Shown here: piece by piece, positions 5,832 to 14,972 of the stretch
How positions within the stretch are numbered: the stretch's first letter is position 1
Layout: each line of letters opens with the position of its first letter
Assembly: GCA_020024475.1 (NCBI GenBank)
Contig: JAHHTS010000042.1
Span: forward strand, 1-19,767
DNA length: 19,767 nucleotides
Direction of reading: 5' to 3'
Source of the DNA: Oscillospiraceae bacterium
GTDB lineage: Bacteria; Bacillota; Clostridia; Oscillospirales; Ruminococcaceae
Program-made: the position numbers and the translations under genes
The notes under the pieces: generated by a model
Databases searched by the model: none
What the model was told of the DNA's origin: nothing
Seen by the model: only the letters and a program-made list of their open reading frames with translations

Positions 5832-6539
5832 ATGGATAAAAATATCACAATTCCGAAACATATAGGAATTATAATGGATGGTAATGGAAGATGGGCCAAA
5901 AAGAGAATGTTACCAAGAAATATGGGACATAAAAAAGGTGCGGAAGTATTTCAGGATATTACAAGATATTGCAATGAATTAGGCCTAGAATCCGTAACTT
6001 TCTATGCTTTTTCCACTGAAAACTGGAAAAGACCAGTGGAAGAAGTGAATGGAATAATGTCATTATTAAAAGATTATTTGAAAAAAGCTTTTGATTATCA
6101 AAAAGAAAATAACAAAATTGTTTTTTTAGGGGATAAATCAGCATTTGACAAAGAGTTATATGATTTGATGATTGAGATTGAAGAAGAAACAAAAGATCGT
6201 ACAGGTATGGTTCTCAATATTGCGCTTAACTATGGATCAAGAGGTGAAATAGTGAGAGCAACAAAAAATATAGCTAAAATGGTTAAGAATGGTGCAATCG
6301 ATATAGAAGATATTGATGAAAATTTATTTAGTGATAATCTTTATACAAAAGGTCAGCCTGATCCGGATTTTATTCTTCGACCAAGTGGTGAAAAGCGAAT
6401 TTCTAATTTTTTACTTTGGCAGATTGCGTATTCAGAATTTATTTATATGGATGTTCTTTGGCCAGATTTTACTAGAAAAGACTTAGATAACGCAATTATT
6501 GAATTTAATAAAAGAAACAGACGATTTGGTGGTGTTTAA
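5832..6539 (+). CDS. uppS: Isoprenyl transferase (undecaprenyl diphosphate synthase)
   Basis: This cis-prenyltransferase has 235 residues. It condenses isopentenyl diphosphate units onto farnesyl diphosphate to give the C55 carrier lipid for peptidoglycan and teichoic acid synthesis. The catalytic motif IMDGNGRWAKKR has the essential Asp at residue 16. Also present are FSTENWKRP, NYGSRGEIVRA, and RPSGEKRISNFLLWQIAYSE with the conserved Arg and Ser that bind the diphosphate. The usual C-terminal stretch VLWPDF completes the fold. The enzyme is cytosolic with peripheral membrane contact. It is the first gene of the uppS-cdsA-dxr-rseP-ispG-polC run; cdsA follows after 9 bases. Confidence 0.97.
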   Translation: MDKNITIPKHIGIIMDGNGRWAKKRMLPRNMGHKKGAEVFQDITRYCNELGLESVTFYAFSTENWKRPVEEVNGIMSLLKDYLKKAFDYQKENNKIVFLGDKSAFDKELYDLMIEIEEETKDRTGMVLNIALNYGSRGEIVRATKNIAKMVKNGAIDIEDIDENLFSDNLYTKGQPDPDFILRPSGEKRISNFLLWQIAYSEFIYMDVLWPDFTRKDLDNAIIEFNKRNRRFGGV

Positions 6540-6548
6540 GGAGAAAAT

Positions 6549-7427
6549 ATGAAAACAAGAGTGATATCTGGACTGGTCGGAATAGTAATACTGTTTTTAG
6601 TATTAAGTCAGTTCAACACATGGATGTTTGATGCGGTATTATTCGTTCTATACGCAATAGCTATGCATGAGATACAAAACGCATTTAAAGAAGGAAATGT
6701 CAAAATTACAGAATTTGTTTTGGATGTATTAGGCTTTGTAGTTTTCATATTGCCAAGCTATTATAATAATGTGAATTATATGTTAACATCAGCTCTTTTT
6801 GTTGTTGCCTTTGCATTTATCGTTGTGTTTAATTTTGATAATATTAAATTTACAACAATCGCATCACAAATTGCATTTGGAATATATATTCTTATTGGGT
6901 TTGGTTCTATTCTACGATTTAAGAATTTGTTGCCATACAATACATATGGCTGGGATGGAGCTTTTTTGCTTGTATGTACTGCTGCGGTTGCTTGGGGTGG
7001 AGATGTCTTTGCATATTTTAGTGGATATTTCTTCGGCAAACATAAGCTTGCACCAACACTTAGCCCTAAAAAAACAATCGAAGGAGCCATTGGCGGAATT
7101 GTAGGTTCGGTTTGTCTTACATGGCTTATATTGTGGTCATATTCCTTATTAAAACCAATTCTTGAAAATTCTCAACTAACTCATTCGTTTGATTTTAAAC
7201 ACATTATTGCTATTGGGATTATAACCGCATTTGGTTCAATCGTAGGTATGGTTGGAGATCTTTTTGCTTCAGCAGTAAAAAGACAAGTAGGCATTAAAGA
7301 TTATGGAAAAATAATGCCAGGACATGGTGGTGTGATGGACAGATTTGACAGTATTCTTTTAGTAGCTCCATTGGTTTCATCGACAATAGGACTAGTAATT
7401 GCAAATGGTGGTGTTTTTAATGTATAA
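6549..7427 (+). CDS. cdsA: Phosphatidate cytidylyltransferase
   Basis: The product is an integral membrane protein of 292 residues, slightly long for the family (often about 260-275). It makes CDP-diacylglycerol from phosphatidate and CTP, the branch point of phospholipid synthesis. It has about eight hydrophobic segments. The C-terminal half carries the family signature: GGDVFAYFSGYFFGKHKLAP, then LSPKKTIEGAIGG, and VGDLFASAVKRQVGIKDYG followed by PGHGGVMDRFDSI, which supplies the metal-binding acidic residues. The ribosome site AAGGAG overlaps the end of uppS. The last codons overlap the start of dxr by 8 bases, which suggests translational coupling. Confidence 0.97.
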   Translation: MKTRVISGLVGIVILFLVLSQFNTWMFDAVLFVLYAIAMHEIQNAFKEGNVKITEFVLDVLGFVVFILPSYYNNVNYMLTSALFVVAFAFIVVFNFDNIKFTTIASQIAFGIYILIGFGSILRFKNLLPYNTYGWDGAFLLVCTAAVAWGGDVFAYFSGYFFGKHKLAPTLSPKKTIEGAIGGIVGSVCLTWLILWSYSLLKPILENSQLTHSFDFKHIIAIGIITAFGSIVGMVGDLFASAVKRQVGIKDYGKIMPGHGGVMDRFDSILLVAPLVSSTIGLVIANGGVFNV

Positions 7428-8571
7428 GAAGATAATTTTATTAGGCTCTACCGGTTCTATAGGAACACAGACGCTTGATGTTTGTCGTAAGCATAATATA
7501 AAAGTTGTTGCCTTATCAGCAAATAGAAGTGTAGATAAATTAGAGAAACAAATTATTGAGTTTAGACCAAAATATGTATGCTTAACTGATGAAAATGCAG
7601 GTAATAATTTCAAAGACAAAGCAACTAAGCTTGGTGTAAAGCTTATAATAGGGAAGGAAGGACTTGTTCAGCTTGCTCAACTTGAAGAAAAAGATACAGT
7701 AGTGCTAAATGCTGTTGTGGGTATAGCTGGATTAGAAGCTACATTGGCGGCTATTGAAAGTGGAAAAGATGTAGCACTGGCAAATAAAGAAAGCCTTGTG
7801 ACCGGTGGCAAACTGGTCATTGATGCTGTAAAAAGAAAAGGTGTTAAGCTTTTACCTGTTGATAGTGAACATTCGGCAATTTTTCAGTGTCTACAAGATC
7901 CTTATAGTGCAAAAACTTTGAAAAAAATTATCTTGACAGCCTCCGGAGGTCCTTTTTTTGGATACACACGGGAACAACTTGAAAATGTAACAAAAGAGCA
8001 GGCGTTGAAACATCCTAACTGGTCTATGGGAGCAAAAATAACCATAGATTCAGCAACACTCATGAACAAAGGACTTGAACTTATCGAAGCTGTATGGCTA
8101 TTTGGACTAAAAGCCAATGATGTTCAAATTGTTGTACATCGTCAAAGTATAATTCATTCCGCTGTACAATTTGCTGATAATAGCGTAATAGCGCAGATGG
8201 GTGTGCCTGATATGAGATTACCGATTCAATATGCAATTACTTATCCAGACAGATTAGATTGTCCAGTGGATAGTCTAGATTTTTGGAATATGAAAGATTT
8301 AACATTTTCTGCTGCTGATTCAGATACTTTTTTATGTCTAAAAGCAGCAATAGAAGCCATAAATAAAGGTGGTTTATATCCTTGTGCAGTAAATGGCGCA
8401 AATGAAAGGGCAGTGCAACTTTTTTTAGAAGATAAAATTAAATTTAGCGATATTGGTCGTATTGTTTATAAGGTAATTTCACATTTTAATTTTTCAGATG
8501 AATATACTTTAGAAGAAGTGTTTGAAACAGATAGAAAAGCAAGAGAATTTGTTGATACACAATTATTATAA
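7420..8571 (+). CDS. dxr: 1-deoxy-D-xylulose 5-phosphate reductoisomerase
   Basis: The product has 383 residues and catalyses the committed step of the MEP isoprenoid pathway: NADPH-dependent rearrangement and reduction of DXP to MEP. The N-terminal dinucleotide-binding motif is LLGSTGSIGTQTL (residues 7-19). ALANKESLV and PVDSEHSAIFQCLQ supply the metal-binding Asp and Glu. The flexible-loop and substrate region has SGGPFFG, HPNWSMGAKITIDSATLMNKG and HRQSIIHSAVQF. NGANERAVQLFLEDKI is in the C-terminal helical part. The ATG at 7420 is chosen because it gives the canonical N terminus and has GGTGGTG upstream; an in-frame ATG at 7399 would lie inside cdsA. The overlap with cdsA is 8 bases. Confidence 0.98.
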   Translation: MYKKIILLGSTGSIGTQTLDVCRKHNIKVVALSANRSVDKLEKQIIEFRPKYVCLTDENAGNNFKDKATKLGVKLIIGKEGLVQLAQLEEKDTVVLNAVVGIAGLEATLAAIESGKDVALANKESLVTGGKLVIDAVKRKGVKLLPVDSEHSAIFQCLQDPYSAKTLKKIILTASGGPFFGYTREQLENVTKEQALKHPNWSMGAKITIDSATLMNKGLELIEAVWLFGLKANDVQIVVHRQSIIHSAVQFADNSVIAQMGVPDMRLPIQYAITYPDRLDCPVDSLDFWNMKDLTFSAADSDTFLCLKAAIEAINKGGLYPCAVNGANERAVQLFLEDKIKFSDIGRIVYKVISHFNFSDEYTLEEVFETDRKAREFVDTQLL

Positions 8572-8590
8572 TTAGAGGTTTTTGATTTAA

Positions 8591-9610
8591 ATGAGTATTA
8601 TTGTTTCAATTTTGGTTTTCAGCGTGGTAATAATCATTCATGAGATGGGTCATTTTATCACTGCTAAAATGAGTGGAATAAAAGTAAATGAATTTAGTAT
8701 TGGTATGGGACCAAAACTTTTTGGCATAACCAAAGGAGATACTGATTATTCTGTAAGAGCATTTCCTATTGGAGGATATGTAGCTATGGAAGGAGAAGAC
8801 GAGGAAAGTGATGTAGAAGGTTCATTTTCAAATGCTCCTGTTCAAAATCGTATAGCAGTTGTATTAGCTGGCGCTTTTATGAATATGATTTTAGGATTTG
8901 CTGTTTTGTTCTATCTTACAAGCACAAAAGAAGCTATAACGAGTCGTACTGTAAGTAGCTTTTATGAAAATGCTATGACACAACAGACAGGGCTTATGGT
9001 AGGAGATGAAATTGTTGCAATTAATGGCCGCAAATGTTATATTGCAGATGATATAATCTATGAATTTGCAAGAACACAGAATGGTCAAGCAAATTTCACA
9101 GTTATCCGAGACGGAAAAAAAGTAGACCTTGAAAATGTAACTTTTGACACATATATTGATGAAAATGGACTTAAACAAATGGTAATAGATTTTACAGTTT
9201 TGCCTATAGAAAAAACATTACCAAATATGATTAAAGAGTCTTTTAATTGGACAATAAGCATAGCAAGAATGGTGTTTTTAAGCCTGATAGATTTGATGAC
9301 TGGAAATATTGCTATAAATCAGATGTCAGGTCCAGTTGGAATAGTTACAACGATAAGTGATGCTGTAAATTATGGTATCGAACCAGTTCTTATGATTTTG
9401 GCAATGATTACAATAAATCTTGGTGTATTTAATCTTATACCATTTCCAGCTTTAGATGGCGGTAGATTAGTTTTTTTACTTGTAGAACTTGTAAGAGGTA
9501 AACCACTTAATCAGAAATATGAAATACTTGTAAATAGTGTTGGAATGATATTGCTTTTAGGATTTATGGCATTTGTAACATTTAGTGATATAACAAAATT
9601 CTTTGTATAA
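8591..9610 (+). CDS. rseP: RIP metalloprotease RseP/RasP (site-2 protease family)
   Basis: This 339-residue intramembrane zinc protease has the active-site HEMGH motif (His17, Glu18, His21) in the first membrane helix. The third metal ligand is in the LDGG motif of PFPALDGGR (Asp about residue 289). A single PDZ domain lies between (GLMVGDEIVAINGR, about residues 135-195). RasP in B. subtilis cleaves anti-sigma factors, FtsL and remnant signal peptides inside the membrane. The protein is shorter than B. subtilis RasP (about 420), as in many clostridia. An in-frame TAA directly before ATG 8591 fixes the start. The nearest ribosome-site candidate, AGAGGT, is about 12 bases upstream, a long spacing that may lower translation. 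Confidence 0.96.
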   Translation: MSIIVSILVFSVVIIIHEMGHFITAKMSGIKVNEFSIGMGPKLFGITKGDTDYSVRAFPIGGYVAMEGEDEESDVEGSFSNAPVQNRIAVVLAGAFMNMILGFAVLFYLTSTKEAITSRTVSSFYENAMTQQTGLMVGDEIVAINGRKCYIADDIIYEFARTQNGQANFTVIRDGKKVDLENVTFDTYIDENGLKQMVIDFTVLPIEKTLPNMIKESFNWTISIARMVFLSLIDLMTGNIAINQMSGPVGIVTTISDAVNYGIEPVLMILAMITINLGVFNLIPFPALDGGRLVFLLVELVRGKPLNQKYEILVNSVGMILLLGFMAFVTFSDITKFFV

Positions 9611-9623
9611 CATGGTGAAAGTT

Positions 9624-10685
9624 ATGAGACATGAAAAAAAACAGGTAAAAATTGGTAATATTTATATTGGTAAGGATAATCCTATACTCGTACAGAGTAT
9701 GCTTAATGTTAAATCAAGCGATGTTGCTGGAAATGTTCGGCAAGCTGTTGCTTTGGAAAAAGAGGGATGCCAAATTTTACGCGTAAGCATACCTACATTG
9801 GAAGATGTACGACTTATACCAGCCATTAAGTCAAATATTAATATTCCACTTGTTGCTGATATTCATTTTGATTATCGTATAGCCATTGCTGCTGTTGAGT
9901 CAGGTGTAGATAAAGTGCGTATAAATCCTGGAAACATCGGTGATGATGATAAAGTTAGAGAAGTTGTTGAAGCTTGCAAAACACACAATGTTCCTATTAG
10001 AATTGGTGTTAATGCAGGAAGCTTAGAAAAAGAAATCCTTGCTAAATACGGCGAACCAACATCAGACGCTCTATGCGAAAGTGCTATGTATCATATTAGA
10101 TTACTAGAAAAATTTGATTTTGATGATATTGTTGTTTCAATAAAATCATCTAATGTTCAAACAATGATTGCTGCATATCGAAAACTTGACCAAATGTGCG
10201 ATTATCCATTACATCTTGGTGTTACTGAAGCAGGTACATACCGTATGGGACTAATTAAATCAGGTATGGGTATTGGTACTTTGTTGATGGATGGAATAGG
10301 TGATACTATTCGTGTCAGTCTAACAGATACACCGCTTAAAGAAATACCAGCAGGATTTGATATATTGCGTGCTGCTGGAATCAAGGTGGCAGGTCCAGAA
10401 ATTATTTCTTGTCCAACTTGTGGCAGAACAAATCTTGATGTGGCTAATATAGCAACTCAAGTTGAAGAAAAATTAAAAGGTATAACCAAGGATATAAAAG
10501 TGGCTGTTATGGGCTGTGCAGTTAATGGGCCTGGAGAAGCTAAAGAAGCGGATATAGGTATTGCTTGTGGCAAGAATAATGCAGTTCTGTTCAAAAATGG
10601 TGTGAAAGAAAAAGTTTTGAATGGTGACTTTATAGACGAATTTGTACAGGATATTTATAAGTTTTTAGAGGAGAAAGATGAGTAA
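9624..10685 (+). CDS. ispG: 4-hydroxy-3-methylbut-2-enyl diphosphate synthase (flavodoxin)
   Basis: The product has 353 residues and performs the penultimate MEP pathway step, converting MEcPP to HMBPP with a [4Fe-4S] cluster. The TIM-barrel part has NPILVQSMLNVKSSD, VADIHFDYRIA, KVRINPGNIG and LHLGVTEAGT. The cluster ligands are Cys263 and Cys266 in SCPTCGRT and Cys298 in VMGCAVNGPGEAKEAD, with the catalytic Glu305 in NGPGE. The start at ATG 9624 has the ribosome site GGTGA at 9614-9618 and gives the usual N terminus. Upstream in-frame TTG 9603, ATG 9612 and GTG 9615 are possible but not supported by a ribosome site. Placed with dxr and uppS, it forms an isoprenoid cluster. Confidence 0.97.
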   Translation: MRHEKKQVKIGNIYIGKDNPILVQSMLNVKSSDVAGNVRQAVALEKEGCQILRVSIPTLEDVRLIPAIKSNINIPLVADIHFDYRIAIAAVESGVDKVRINPGNIGDDDKVREVVEACKTHNVPIRIGVNAGSLEKEILAKYGEPTSDALCESAMYHIRLLEKFDFDDIVVSIKSSNVQTMIAAYRKLDQMCDYPLHLGVTEAGTYRMGLIKSGMGIGTLLMDGIGDTIRVSLTDTPLKEIPAGFDILRAAGIKVAGPEIISCPTCGRTNLDVANIATQVEEKLKGITKDIKVAVMGCAVNGPGEAKEADIGIACGKNNAVLFKNGVKEKVLNGDFIDEFVQDIYKFLEEKDE

Positions 10686-13600
10686 TTTAATTCTTTCAGT
10701 TTTTAATGACTACAATAATTCAAATTATATAAATGAATTTAATGGTGTGACAATCGATAAAATAGATATTCATCATAAAAGTTCGCATTTTTCGGCCGTG
10801 ATTTCATCATCACGGCTTATCCCTTATAGGGCAATAGAAGACTTTGCTGTATTTTTATGTAATAAATATCAGGATTATTCGGTTTCAATAATAAATAAAT
10901 TCGATTTTTCTACACTCAGCACAGAAAATCTGATTACACTTTTGCAACATTTTTGTGATGATGTAATGAATATACCTATTAATTTTTTCAAAGATTCACA
11001 ACTTAAATATATAGATAATGTTATATATATCACTGTGAGCAAAGGATATGGATTTTTGAAAGGTGGGGACTTTGAAAATCTTTTAACAGAATATATTTCA
11101 AAATTAACTGGAGTTGTTGTGCCAGTAAGATTTGAGCTAGTAGAAAGCGATGATAAACAAGAAGAGGATTTTTCTATTTTACCTCCAATCGTAAAGATGG
11201 TTGATAAAAAGCCGAAGTATACAGATTTTGTTATAGATGGATTAGATATAAAAGATAATTCTATAAAAGTTTTAAAAGGTAAATATTTTGTTCCAAAAAA
11301 TATAAATACAATACAATATGCCCTTGAACAAAATGGGCAAGTTATTGTTTGTGGAAGAGTTTTTTCAGTTGCTCAACAAGGAAATTTCAGAAAAGTATAT
11401 ATTTATTCAATCACTGATGGAGAAAACTCAATAAATGTTAAAATTCTTCTTGATCCTAATGAGAAAAATTTTGACAAGTGGGATTCTGTAAAACCAGGCA
11501 TGTACTTTCTTGTAAATGGTGATTGTCAGATGGACAAATATGACCGAGATTATGTTATAATGGCTCGAGATATAGTTACATTTGAAGTTAAAGATAAAAT
11601 AGATCCAGCAGAAGTTAAACGTGTAGAGTTGCATCTCCATACTAAGCTCTCAGCTATGGATGCACTTATAAACCCTGATGATGCTGTTAGATATGCTCAT
11701 ACTCTTGGTCATCGTGCAGTTGCGATAACTGATCATGGTGTGGCACAAGGGTTTCCACAAGCAATGTTAGAATGTGATAAAATACAAAAAGATGACCCAA
11801 ATTTTAAAGTTATTTATGGTTGTGAAGGTTATCTTGTAGATAATATTGTCAAGGTCTATGAAGGAAGTAAAACAGGGAAAATTAGAGATATAGAATTTGT
11901 TATTTTCGATATAGAAAGCACAGGGTTAAATCCTAATTCTGAAACAGTTACTGAAATAGGTGCAATCATATGGAAAAATGGCGAAGTTATTAGTGAATTT
12001 CATACTTACGCTGATCCAGGTAAATCAATTCCAGTTGAAATAGTTAAGCTCACTGGAATAACAGATGATATGGTAAAAGGCGCACCAAGTCAAAAACAAG
12101 CTATAGAAAGTTTTAAAGAATTTATAGGCGATAGAATTCTTGTAGCACATAATGCAGCAGATTTTGATGTTAACTTTTTGAAAGTGAATGCTCAAAAGGT
12201 CGGAATAGACTTTCAATATCCATTTCTTGACACGTTGCCGTTAGCTAGAAATCTTTTACAAGATTTGAAAAAACATAAGCTTGATATTCTAGCAGAACAT
12301 TATAGACTAGGTAACTTTAATCACCATCGTGCGACTGATGATGCCATAATGCTTTCTAAGATTTTTGAGGGATTAATAAATGATCTTGAAAAAGAAGGTA
12401 TAACTGATATAGAAAAAATAAATTCAGATCTTAGCAGTACTGATAAATTACCAAGAAGAAGCAATCATATAGTATTACTTGCCAAAAGTCAAACTGGTGT
12501 TAAGAATTTATATAAACTTATATCATTTAGTCATTTAAATTATTTTTTTAAGACACCGCGTATGCCTAAAAGTGAAATTATAAAGTATAGAGAAGGTTTG
12601 ATCATTGGTTCAGCGTGTGAAGCAGGTGAACTTTACAGAGCGATTGTTGATGGAAAAAGTCATGACGAATTACTAAAAATAGCTGATTTTTATGATTATC
12701 TAGAAATACAGCCTATTGGAAATAATGAGTTTATGGTAAGAGATGGTAAAGTCGAATCTGAATTGGTTTTAGAAAGTTATAATAAACTTATAGTTCAATT
12801 AGGGGAAGAACTGGGAAAACCAGTAGTAGCTACCGGAGATGTTCATTTTCTTAATATGGAAGATTCTAAATTTCGTAGTATATTAATGGCTGGAATGGGA
12901 TTTAATGATGCTGACCAACAAGCGCCATTGTATTTTAGGACCACTGATGAAATGCTCAAGGAGTTTGAATATTTAGGCAAAGATAAAGCTTACGAAGTTG
13001 TAGTAACTAACACAAATCTTATTGCCAATATGATTGAAGATGGCATAAGAGCTATACCTAAGGGTACATTTCCACCAAGTATTGATGGTGCGGAAGATGA
13101 ACTTAAAGAGGCAACATACACTAAGTTGCATAATTTATATGGAGAAAATCCACCACAACTTATAGTCGAAAGAGTGGAAAAAGAACTTAATAGTGTTATT
13201 ACACATGGATATGCAGTTCTTTATGTCATTGCTAAGAAATTAGTGCACAACAGTGAGGAACATGGCTATCTTGTCGGTTCTCGTGGCTCGGTAGGATCAT
13301 CAGCTTTAGCATTTTTTTCTGGCATTTCAGAAGTTAATCCTTTGCCACCACACTGGTTATGTAAAAAATGTAAATATTCCACTTTTGATGTTCCTGAAAA
13401 TGTTCTTACAGGTTTTGATTTGGAAGACAAGTACTGTCCTGTTTGCGGGGAAAAAATGTACGGAGATGGCAATGATATTCCATTTGAAACTTTTCTTGGA
13501 TTCAATGGCGATAAAGAGCCAGATATAGACCTTAATTTTTCAGGGGAATATCAAGCAAATGCACATAGATATACTGAAGAATTATTTGGACATGAATACG

Positions 13601-14961
13601 TATTTAAAGCAGGCACAGTATCTGCTTTACAAGATAAGACCGCTTATGGTTATGTAAAAAAATATCTTGATGAAAGAGGTATAACGTGCAACAGAGCTGA
13701 AGAAAACCGACTTACATTAGGGTGCTCTGGCGTAAAAAAAACAACTGGTCAGCACCCTGGCGGTATGGTAGTCGTTCCTTCAAATTATGAAGTATATGAT
13801 TTTTGCCCAGTACAGCATCCAGCAGACTCTAAAGAAAAAGGTGTTATTACAACGCACTTTGAATTCAAATATCTTCATGATACACTATTAAAACTAGATA
13901 TTCTTGGGCATGATGTTCCAACAATGTACAAGCATCTAGAGGACCTTACTGGTATTAAGATGGCAGATGTACCTATGAATGATAAACAAGTTTATAAAAT
14001 GCTTACTAGTACTGAGCCAATTGGTGTGAGCCCGGAGGATATTCAAAGTCAAACATCAACATTCGGCATTCCAGAACTGGGTACAGATTTTGTTCGTCAA
14101 ATGCTTATTGAGGCACAGCCGCAAACATTTGCAGACCTTATTCAAATATCGGGTTTAAGCCATGGCACAGATGTATGGAATGGAAATGCGCAGGACTTGA
14201 TTAAAAATAAAACTTGTACTATTGCAGATGTAATTGGTACTCGTGATAGCATTATGTTAACTCTTATTAAAAAAGGTGTTGATAAGGCAAAAGCTTTTAA
14301 AATAATGGAAATTACTCGTAAAGGCAAGGCTGCTAAAGAATTTGATTCTGAAACTGAAAATATGCTACGTGAGCATGGAGTAGAAGATTGGTATATAGAA
14401 AGCTGTAAAAAAATAAAATACATGTTTCCTAAAGCTCATGCGGTTGCTTATTTAATGGCAGCAATCAGGCTTATGTGGTTTAAATTGTATTATCCAATTG
14501 AATTTTATGCAACATATTTCACAGTTCGAGGGGAAGCCATTGATTATGAATCAGCCGTGGGAGGAAAATCAGTAGCGACTAAAAAGCTTAAAGAAGTAAC
14601 ACGGAGACTTCGTGTAGAAAAAAATGCTAAAGACGAAGAATTGAGAACCTCTTTACAAATGGTGTGTGAGATGCTTGCTAGAGGTTATGAGTTCTTACCG
14701 ATTAAACTTGGCGAAAGCAAAGCAAAAATTTATGCGGTTTCTGACGGTAAAATAAGACTTCCATATATGTCACTTAAAGGTGTGGGTGAAACGGCTGCCA
14801 TGCAACTTGAAAAAGCTTGTCAAGAAACAACGGATTTTTTATCTGTAGAAGAATTTCAAAGGGCAGCTGGTGCATCATCATCGGTTATAGATACTTTGTA
14901 TTCAGTAGGTGCACTAGGTGATATGCCTAAAACAAATCAGGTTTCATTTTTTATGGACTAA
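10678..14961 (+). CDS. polC: DNA polymerase III alpha subunit, PolC type
   Basis: This Gram-positive replicase catalytic subunit has 1427 residues (B. subtilis PolC about 1437). From the N terminus come the N-terminal domain, an OB fold (about 215-305), a PHP domain starting VELHLHTKLSAMD (His319, His321), and a DnaQ-like 3'-5' exonuclease inserted in PHP: DIESTG with Asp411 and Glu413, AHNAADFDVNF with Asp497, HHRATDDA with His550 and Asp554. Next is the palm, with GSRGSVGSS, a zinc ribbon (Cys895, Cys898, Cys920, Cys923) and the catalytic EPDIDLNFSGEYQ (Asp949, Asp951). The C-terminal TNQVSFFMD resembles a clamp-binding peptide. It overlaps ispG by 8 bases with GAGGAGAAAG as ribosome site. 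The exonuclease motifs show small departures from the usual pattern. Confidence 0.98.
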   Translation: MSNLILSVFNDYNNSNYINEFNGVTIDKIDIHHKSSHFSAVISSSRLIPYRAIEDFAVFLCNKYQDYSVSIINKFDFSTLSTENLITLLQHFCDDVMNIPINFFKDSQLKYIDNVIYITVSKGYGFLKGGDFENLLTEYISKLTGVVVPVRFELVESDDKQEEDFSILPPIVKMVDKKPKYTDFVIDGLDIKDNSIKVLKGKYFVPKNINTIQYALEQNGQVIVCGRVFSVAQQGNFRKVYIYSITDGENSINVKILLDPNEKNFDKWDSVKPGMYFLVNGDCQMDKYDRDYVIMARDIVTFEVKDKIDPAEVKRVELHLHTKLSAMDALINPDDAVRYAHTLGHRAVAITDHGVAQGFPQAMLECDKIQKDDPNFKVIYGCEGYLVDNIVKVYEGSKTGKIRDIEFVIFDIESTGLNPNSETVTEIGAIIWKNGEVISEFHTYADPGKSIPVEIVKLTGITDDMVKGAPSQKQAIESFKEFIGDRILVAHNAADFDVNFLKVNAQKVGIDFQYPFLDTLPLARNLLQDLKKHKLDILAEHYRLGNFNHHRATDDAIMLSKIFEGLINDLEKEGITDIEKINSDLSSTDKLPRRSNHIVLLAKSQTGVKNLYKLISFSHLNYFFKTPRMPKSEIIKYREGLIIGSACEAGELYRAIVDGKSHDELLKIADFYDYLEIQPIGNNEFMVRDGKVESELVLESYNKLIVQLGEELGKPVVATGDVHFLNMEDSKFRSILMAGMGFNDADQQAPLYFRTTDEMLKEFEYLGKDKAYEVVVTNTNLIANMIEDGIRAIPKGTFPPSIDGAEDELKEATYTKLHNLYGENPPQLIVERVEKELNSVITHGYAVLYVIAKKLVHNSEEHGYLVGSRGSVGSSALAFFSGISEVNPLPPHWLCKKCKYSTFDVPENVLTGFDLEDKYCPVCGEKMYGDGNDIPFETFLGFNGDKEPDIDLNFSGEYQANAHRYTEELFGHEYVFKAGTVSALQDKTAYGYVKKYLDERGITCNRAEENRLTLGCSGVKKTTGQHPGGMVVVPSNYEVYDFCPVQHPADSKEKGVITTHFEFKYLHDTLLKLDILGHDVPTMYKHLEDLTGIKMADVPMNDKQVYKMLTSTEPIGVSPEDIQSQTSTFGIPELGTDFVRQMLIEAQPQTFADLIQISGLSHGTDVWNGNAQDLIKNKTCTIADVIGTRDSIMLTLIKKGVDKAKAFKIMEITRKGKAAKEFDSETENMLREHGVEDWYIESCKKIKYMFPKAHAVAYLMAAIRLMWFKLYYPIEFYATYFTVRGEAIDYESAVGGKSVATKKLKEVTRRLRVEKNAKDEELRTSLQMVCEMLARGYEFLPIKLGESKAKIYAVSDGKIRLPYMSLKGVGETAAMQLEKACQETTDFLSVEEFQRAAGASSSVIDTLYSVGALGDMPKTNQVSFFMD

Positions 14962-14972
14962 GGGGTGTATTG

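Noticed and set aside
6776..7104. Two frames of about 100 codons, one on each strand, inside cdsA
   Set aside because: Both lie within the well-supported cdsA reading frame, have no ribosome site and low-complexity composition.
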